Shown: positions 16,995-20,456 of the stretch, one piece after another | How the letters are laid out: each line of letters opens with the position of its first letter | How positions within the stretch are numbered: the first letter of the stretch is position 1 | Assembly (NCBI GenBank): GCA_023230985.1 | Contig: JALNWH010000026.1 | Span: 1 to 20,456 of the forward strand | Reading direction: 5' to 3' | Length of the DNA stretch: 20,456 bases | Origin: Bacillota bacterium | GTDB lineage: Bacteria > Bacillota > Clostridia > Lutisporales > Lutisporaceae | Position numbers and translations under genes: made by a program | The notes under the pieces: model-generated | Told to the model about the DNA's origin: nothing | The model's database searches: none | Seen by the model: only the letters and a program-made list of their open reading frames with translations

Positions 16995-17164
16995 TATTAT
17001 TTCACCCTATTGAATATTGTTTGAAGCTTTTTGCATTATTCTATTTGAATTAATGCGATATTACAAGGGTTGGAATATTAGGGATTGGTATTTTATTATA
17101 ATTACTTATCATATATTCGCAATAGAGGCAGCTCTGTCCTCCCGAAAATTCCTCTGTCACCATA
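16995..17164. other. Intergenic region between UXS pseudogene and rpn promoter
   Basis: The stretch separates two divergent genes. I see the ribosome binding site of the UXS pseudogene at its left end and no credible reading frame in the rest. A short GC-richer patch around 17126-17156 has no recognisable structure. Confidence 0.4.
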
Positions 17165-17193
17165 TATACAAACACTGTAAAAACTGATATAAT
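17165..17193 (+). promoter_or_regulatory. Sigma-A-type promoter of the rpn gene
   Basis: TATACA at 17165-17170 (four of six to consensus) and a perfect TATAAT at 17188-17193 are spaced by 17 bases. They lie 30 bases before the TTG start of the nuclease gene. The gene also has its own terminator, so it looks like a self-contained transcription unit. Confidence 0.6.
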
Positions 17194-17222
17194 CGAATTA
17201 GCAAAAGACGAGGGGGATAACC

Positions 17223-18164
17223 TTGGAAAACAACGGACAAAGCATACTAAACCCACTAAGCGATATAGTCTTTAAAGCCTTATTTGGCACAGAAGAAAAA
17301 AACAGTCGAATAATACTCATAGACTTTCTAAACTCCATACTATCACTTAAAGGGAAAGAAAAAATAAAAACAATAGACCATATGAATCCTTTCAACCTAC
17401 AAGAATACAAAGGAGACAAAAGCTCCATATTAGACATAAAAATAAGAAACCAAAAGGACGAAAGAATAAATATCGAAGTTCAAATAAACAATATAGATGA
17501 CTTTAGAAAAAGAAGCCTATACTACTGGGCGAAAATGTACTCAGAAACAATAAATGAATCAGAAAGATATACTACTTTGAAAAAAAGCATAGTAATAAAC
17601 ATAATGGATTTTAACATAATAAACGAAACAAACAGATATCATACTGAATATAAAATCCTTGAAAAAACAGAAAAATTTCAACTAATAGACGACCTTGAAA
17701 TTCACTATATAGAACTAAAAAAAATTGAGACAGACAAAGACCCTAAAAATATGGAAGCTATAGAACTATGGTTAAACTTTATAAAAAAAGTCGGTAAAGA
17801 GGACATAAATGAAATAATAAAGCGAAAGGAGGAGCTAAAAATAGCGATGGAAATGTTAAGAAAAATAAGTGCAGACGAAAAACTAAGAGAGAAATATGCA
17901 GCTCAGGAAAAAGCAAGAATAGATGCCATCTCAAGCATGGCTTTTATCGAAGATAGAGGCAGGTTAAAAGGTAGAGCAGAAGGTAGAGCAGAAGGTAGAG
18001 CAGAAACTTTAATAAAACAATATACTAAAAAAATAGGCGAATTGCCGCTAGTATTACAAGAGCGTATACGAAGTGCTTCTCTTTCGACATTAGACTCTTT
18101 GACAGAGAGTATATTTGTTATAGAAACTATAGAAGAAATATCTGAAATAATTGATAAAGAATAA
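17223..18164 (+). CDS. Rpn-family PD-(D/E)XK nuclease (recombination-promoting nuclease / putative transposase)
   Basis: The 313-residue protein begins with LNPLSDIVFKALFGTEEKN (9-27), the hallmark opening of Rpn/PDDEXK_2 proteins. It has Asp71 in ILDIKIRN and Glu85-x-Gln87 in INIEVQ, matching the D...ExQ nuclease core. A lysine/glutamate-rich helical middle leads to RGRLKGRAEGRAEGRAE (245-261) and a C-terminal helical tail. Rpn proteins are DNA endonucleases tied to RecA-independent recombination and, in E. coli, to phage defence. The start is TTG 17223 with AGGGGG at 17211-17216. The gene has its own promoter and terminator, typical of a mobile-like single gene. Its 3' end is duplicated at 19998-20163. 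Confidence 0.88.
   Translation: MENNGQSILNPLSDIVFKALFGTEEKNSRIILIDFLNSILSLKGKEKIKTIDHMNPFNLQEYKGDKSSILDIKIRNQKDERINIEVQINNIDDFRKRSLYYWAKMYSETINESERYTTLKKSIVINIMDFNIINETNRYHTEYKILEKTEKFQLIDDLEIHYIELKKIETDKDPKNMEAIELWLNFIKKVGKEDINEIIKRKEELKIAMEMLRKISADEKLREKYAAQEKARIDAISSMAFIEDRGRLKGRAEGRAEGRAETLIKQYTKKIGELPLVLQERIRSASLSTLDSLTESIFVIETIEEISEIIDKE
17825..17849 (+). promoter_or_regulatory. Possible internal translation start inside rpn
   Basis: AAAGGAGG at 17825-17832 is a near-perfect Shine-Dalgarno sequence inside the coding region. It is followed 14 bases later by an in-frame ATG (17847, Met209). A four-base-pair mini-hairpin (GCTA-AAAA-TAGC, 17834-17845) lies between them and could shorten the effective distance. 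A start here would give a 105-residue C-terminal protein, comparable to the intragenic RpnS products reported for E. coli rpn genes. The spacing is longer than ideal, and the lysine/glutamate-rich coding context (KRKEELK) could produce the motif by chance. Confidence 0.3.
17970..18005 (+). repeat. Three perfect 12-bp tandem repeats inside rpn (GRAE units)
   Basis: The unit GGTAGAGCAGAA is repeated three times without change (17970-17981, 17982-17993, 17994-18005), encoding three Gly-Arg-Ala-Glu blocks. The unit is a multiple of three, so copy-number change keeps the frame. It forms the hinge between the nuclease part and the C-terminal tail. Confidence 0.9.
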
Positions 18165-18189
18165 AACAAGTAAAAAACACCTCTAAATT
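18023..18189 (+). repeat. Direct repeat, copy 1: rpn 3' end and left terminator arm
   Basis: This 167-base stretch covers the last 47 or so codons of rpn, the stop and the first arm of its terminator. It is matched by 19998-20163 with only two substitutions (actATAg/actGTAg and aaATAattg/aaATGattg-type changes) and one fewer A in a run. It begins abruptly at TACTAAA and ends at CTCTAAATT. Confidence 0.95.
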
Positions 18190-18214
18190 CGATAATTGGA
18201 CTTAGGGGTGTTTT
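18174..18214 (+). terminator. Rho-independent terminator of rpn
   Basis: The arms AAAACACCTCTAA (18174-18186) and TTAGGGGTGTTTT (18202-18214) pair over 13 positions with one T-G wobble and a 15-base loop. A-rich and T-rich flanks mean it can work in both directions. It begins nine bases after the rpn stop. Confidence 0.8.
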
Positions 18215-18320
18215 CACTTTATGCTTCTGTATTGGAGCAAACTGTCAATTGCCACATACAGCAGTAGTAAGAGTAAAAAACATATTTTATAGCTTAATTA
18301 AAAAATTTAGAAAAGAAGAT

Positions 18321-18485
18321 TCAGAAAGTGATTATACAAATAACAACACCTATAATAAAAGCTACTATGCCAAGGTTTGTTATACCGAGTAGTATTGTAT
18401 CTCCCTCTCTACTTGCATATATTATAAATCGGAAGTACAACGAAGCTATCCCTTCATACAGACAAGAGCAGCAATTTAATAACAT
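18321..18485 (-). CDS. Possible 54-residue single-span membrane peptide
   Basis: On the minus strand ATG 18485 opens a frame of 54 residues. The first half is polar with three cysteines (MLLNCCSCLYEGIASLYFRF) and the second half is a strongly hydrophobic segment (ILLGITNLGIVAFIIGVVIC) ending ITF. A clean C-terminal membrane span is unusual for a chance frame. However, no convincing Shine-Dalgarno sequence precedes the ATG, and its start overlaps the murJ remnant on the other strand. It could be a real small protein, the end of a lost membrane protein, or noise. Confidence 0.25.
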   Translation of the reverse strand: MLLNCCSCLYEGIASLYFRFIIYASREGDTILLGITNLGIVAFIIGVVICIITF

Positions 18486-18578
18486 GGGGGATTAGTTTAT
18501 TCGGCAATCAATTATTTTTCTAGGATTGAAGAAGTCGATTGGATGATAAGGATTGTCAAGGTGAGATTGAGAAAGTGA
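18480..18578 (+). pseudogene. 3'-terminal remnant of a second murJ-family gene
   Basis: The frame ending at TGA 18576-18578 reads LVYSAINYFSRIEEVDWMIR then IVKVRLRK. The intact murJ-family gene ends LIYSVIIYLFRIEEVNWIIK then VVKGKLRK. The match over about 30 codons, including the stop position, shows this is the tail of a paralogous copy. An in-frame TAA (18477-18479) and unrelated sequence lie upstream, so only the tail survives. The next gene starts 12 bases after its stop. Confidence 0.85.
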
Positions 18579-18590
18579 TAGAGGTGCTTA

Positions 18591-19439
18591 ATGTCTATTG
18601 GATTACAATATAGATATAAAGATGAGATTTATGTAGTTCAAACAGCAAAAAGACCAATTGTGTATTTGGATAATTGGGCAATTAATGGATTTATAAAAGA
18701 TACATGTTTGGGTGAACAGTTTATAAAAATAATTGAGAATAATGGTGGGACTGTAGCTTTTTCATTATTAAATCTTTATGAAATTGTGGTTAGGGACGAT
18801 GAAAAAGAAAAATATGAAATTATGCAATTCATCAGCAGGTTAAATGATGCTTTTATTGAAATGAACCCTTACAAAGTAGAAAAGCGAGAAAGCTTATTTG
18901 GACTGGATCCAATAAAATGTTTTGAAAATCAAACATGGGCACATCAAGAACTAATAGAAGCATTAGCTTTATATGCGAGACCTTTTAAGGCTTTAAATGT
19001 AGCAGAAGCTTTGGGCATATTAAATCATGAAATAAAAAGAGGCTATTCAATAGAAAAAGAACGCTTTGAAGAGGAGTTAATGCCTATAATTAAAGAGTAC
19101 AGAGATTCAAAAGAAAAAAGAAAAGAAGCAAAACGAATTATTAAAAATAAAATTATGTTAAAGGAAAAGGATGGTCTTTATACAAAAGGTTTAGTGCAGT
19201 ATGCTTTCAGCTATATTGTTAGTAATGAAAACATGAAAATGGGCAATAAAGAATGGTTTGATTTATTTCACTTACTTGTTCCTATGTCATATTGTGATTT
19301 TGTATTAGCCGATAGAAGATGGGTTCATTTTTCAAAAACAACAGGATTATGCTATCCAAATATTGCAAAGATATATGGGCCAAATAATATTGGAGATTTT
19401 ATGATTTCTTTAAAAGTTTATAACAGTTGCGGAAAGTAG
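18591..19439 (+). CDS. PIN-like domain nuclease, probable
   Basis: The 282-residue protein has an acidic-residue pattern like a PIN-type ribonuclease. IVYLDNWAI gives Asp27, SLLNLYEIV gives Glu64, and the C-terminal block EWFDLFHLLVPMSYCDFVLA then DRRW gives Asp224, Asp236 and Asp241, with the DLFHL..P...CDFVLADRRW order expected at the end of the fold. A lysine/glutamate-rich helical insert (about 145-195) makes it larger than a usual 130-150-residue VapC toxin. No antitoxin-like gene precedes it. The start ATG 18591 follows AGGTG by only four bases. A role in host defence or RNA cleavage is possible but not shown. Confidence 0.55.
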   Translation: MSIGLQYRYKDEIYVVQTAKRPIVYLDNWAINGFIKDTCLGEQFIKIIENNGGTVAFSLLNLYEIVVRDDEKEKYEIMQFISRLNDAFIEMNPYKVEKRESLFGLDPIKCFENQTWAHQELIEALALYARPFKALNVAEALGILNHEIKRGYSIEKERFEEELMPIIKEYRDSKEKRKEAKRIIKNKIMLKEKDGLYTKGLVQYAFSYIVSNENMKMGNKEWFDLFHLLVPMSYCDFVLADRRWVHFSKTTGLCYPNIAKIYGPNNIGDFMISLKVYNSCGK

Positions 19440-19525
19440 CGCATATTTTAAATCAGTAAGGATGTAAGAACGGCGATTAAATAACATGTTTGTGGGAAGT
19501 GAGAGTCCAATGATGAAAAAAAGAT

Positions 19526-20011
19526 GTGATAAAGTTTTCAATAATTATTCTTTTATTTGGAGTATTCCTGGACTTTTTTGCTCATCAAGGGATTTCGCTG
19601 ATTAGCATAAATGAAAATTATATCTATTATGTGCATACTACTATAACTACAGTTGCGGCAACTAGCACAACTATATTAACGATTATTGTAAATTCATTTG
19701 CTGAAAAAATTTATGGATTTTCAATTAAGGAAATAGCCAACTACAATAATGAATATTTTAAAGGATATCAAATAACTCATGTCGCTTTATTTTCAATTTT
19801 AATATCAGCAATAGTATTGGCCCTAGGTTTGATAAATACTCTTGTAGCAATTCTTGTTATTGTTGTTATATTGATTTCATCAGCAGACCAGCATACATGG
19901 AAACTAATAAGTGACGATCAGTTTTGTCTTGAAAGTGTATTAAGGGAGATTGACATTGTAGCTAAAAGGTGTAATACAGGGGAGTTAGAACACCTATTAC
20001 TAAAAAAATAG
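19526..20011 (+). CDS. Four-helix membrane protein of unknown role with repeat-derived C-terminus
   Basis: The 161-residue frame from GTG 19526 has four hydrophobic segments (about 3-20, 36-57, 83-103 and 105-120). A threonine-rich second helix (HTTITTVAATSTTILTIIV) is followed by a conserved-looking NSFAEKIYGFSIKEIANYNN loop, then a soluble tail. No ribosome binding site fits GTG 19526. GAAGTGAGAG at 19496-19505 instead fits ATG 19510 or 19513, in a different frame. Removing one A from the seven-A run (19516-19522) would join them as MMKKDVIKFS. The last residues LLLKK come from the rpn repeat that begins at 19998, so the natural C-terminus has probably been replaced. It follows the PIN-like gene by 86 bases. 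Confidence 0.5.
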   Translation: MIKFSIIILLFGVFLDFFAHQGISLISINENYIYYVHTTITTVAATSTTILTIIVNSFAEKIYGFSIKEIANYNNEYFKGYQITHVALFSILISAIVLALGLINTLVAILVIVVILISSADQHTWKLISDDQFCLESVLREIDIVAKRCNTGELEHLLLKK

Positions 20012-20163
20012 GCGAATTGCCGCTAGTATTACAAGAGCGTATACGAAGTGCTTCTCTTTCGACATTAGACTCTTTGACAGAGAGTATATTTGTTATAGAA
20101 ACTGTAGAAGAAATATCTGAAATGATTGATAAAGAATAAAACAAGTAAAAACACCTCTAAATT
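19998..20163 (+). repeat. Direct repeat, copy 2: truncated rpn 3' end
   Basis: This copy carries the last 46-47 codons of an rpn gene (KKIGELPLVLQERIRSASLS and on to MIDKE, stop at 20137-20139) and ends within the left arm of the terminator; the right arm is missing. It has no 5' part and cannot be a working gene. Two coding substitutions change Ile to Val and Ile to Met relative to copy 1. Confidence 0.95.
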
Positions 20164-20193
20164 GTTAGAGTATAATTTTAATTGGCAAAACAA

Positions 20194-20224
20194 CAAAAAA
20201 TAAAAAGAAGGGGAAAACCCCTTC
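20194..20224 (-). terminator. Rho-independent terminator on the minus strand
   Basis: GAAGGGG (20207-20213), loop AAAA and CCCCTTC (20218-20224) form a perfect seven-base-pair stem. On the minus strand the hairpin is followed by a long T-rich tract (complement of 20194-20206), which is the order needed for termination. It would end a transcript arriving from the right. Confidence 0.7.
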
Positions 20225-20291
20225 CCAACATACAAAAATACCTGTAAAATTTAATTTGCGAAAAAAAATAACAGGGGGTTTGTATGTTGGG
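20224..20291. repeat. Large inverted repeat (stem-loop) next to the minus-strand terminator
   Basis: CCCAACATACAAA at the left (20224-20236) is a perfect 13-base inverted match to TTTGTATGTTGGG at the right (20279-20291). Pairing extends inward, with mismatches, to CCTGT (20241-20245) and ACAGG (20271-20275). The loop is AT-rich, about 25 bases. The structure touches the terminator hairpin at 20207-20224. Confidence 0.8.
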
Positions 20292-20351
20292 ATAAAAAGG
20301 AAGGTGGGTTTGCCAACTATTACTTGACTGTAACTTCCTCACAATCGGTTA

Positions 20352-20380
20352 TTGTATCAACAAAAGGATAATGATATAAT
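20352..20380 (+). promoter_or_regulatory. Probable promoter of the gene leaving the window
   Basis: TTGTAT (20352-20357) and a perfect TATAAT (20375-20380) are 17 bases apart. They lie 15 bases before the first ATG of the last reading frame. The -35 box is weak. Confidence 0.45.
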
Positions 20381-20394
20381 AAAATAGGGTGATA

Positions 20395-20456
20395 ATGATG
20401 GAATATGAAATAGTAAAAGACATGTTTCCGGAATACCTAGAAGAGAAAAATATAGA
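20395..20456 (+). CDS. Start of an unidentified gene, cut by the window edge
   Basis: Two successive ATGs (20395 and 20398) open a frame reading MMEYEIVKDMFPEYLEEKNI to the end of the window. A purine-rich AGGGTGAT lies just upstream and a promoter-like pair precedes it. The 20 residues are acidic and probably helical; I do not recognise the family. Confidence 0.45.
   Translation, partial: MMEYEIVKDMFPEYLEEKNI

Noticed and set aside
17970..18005. CRISPR-like short repeats
   Set aside because: The 12-bp units are in direct tandem without spacers and lie in a coding frame.
17223..18214. Complete insertion sequence
   Set aside because: Although Rpn proteins are often labelled putative transposases, no terminal inverted repeats or target-site duplication are visible around the gene.
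17903..20144. Two minus-strand frames (17903-18217 and 19962-20144) that encode nearly the same peptide
   Set aside because: They are antisense to the two copies of the rpn 3' end. Their similarity is due to the DNA repeat, not to a conserved protein, and neither has a start signal.

Overview
The window is visibly AT-rich. It has strong purine-rich ribosome binding sites, some TTG/GTG starts, short intergenic gaps and one dominant coding strand. Together with an Rpn-type nuclease of the GRAE-repeat kind, this suggests a low-GC Firmicute, probably a clostridium. The exact taxon cannot be read from the sequence.

Bases 1-16329 are most of a surface-polysaccharide locus, read left to right. It opens with the decayed 3' part of a GT4 glycosyltransferase (1-218). 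A Wzy-like polymerase, a WecF-like (GT56) glycosyltransferase, a WzxC-like flippase and a PglD/NeuD-like acyltransferase follow. Next is a scarred segment (4993-6860): a metallo-beta-lactamase-fold gene cut off after its HxHxDH motif, joined to the C-terminal part of an AAA_13-like ATPase, then a small intact WYL-like gene. From 6981 a tight run encodes a WbqC-family protein, a PLP-fold aminotransferase-like protein, a CitE-like lyase, a MaoC-like hydratase, a second CitE-like lyase, a second PglD-like acyltransferase, a VioA/AntC-type sugar 4-aminotransferase, RmlA, RmlB and a MurJ-family flippase.

RmlA and RmlB make dTDP-4-keto-6-deoxyglucose. RmlC and RmlD are absent, so rhamnose is not the evident product. 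The aminotransferase would give a dTDP-4-amino-4,6-dideoxyhexose, most likely dTDP-Qui4N. The neighbouring acyltransferase could N-acylate it with an unusual CoA thioester made by the overlapping CitE-MaoC-CitE genes, and the WecF-like enzyme could transfer the product. The logic resembles anthrose biosynthesis but with a different acyl module. This is the most interesting hypothesis in the window; only the gene content and order are observed.

Bases 16330-20456 are a rearranged accessory region. It holds a GT2 start fragment fused tail-to-tail with an inverted, multiply damaged UDP-glucuronate decarboxylase pseudogene; an intact rpn nuclease gene with promoter and terminator; a remnant of a second murJ 3' end; a PIN-like nuclease gene; a membrane protein gene; and a second copy of the rpn 3' end, cut off inside the terminator stem. 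The two rpn 3' ends form a ~167-bp direct repeat around about 1.8 kb. After it come a minus-strand terminator with a large inverted repeat, and a promoter and start of a gene that leaves the window.

No rRNA, tRNA, CRISPR array or complete insertion sequence was seen.
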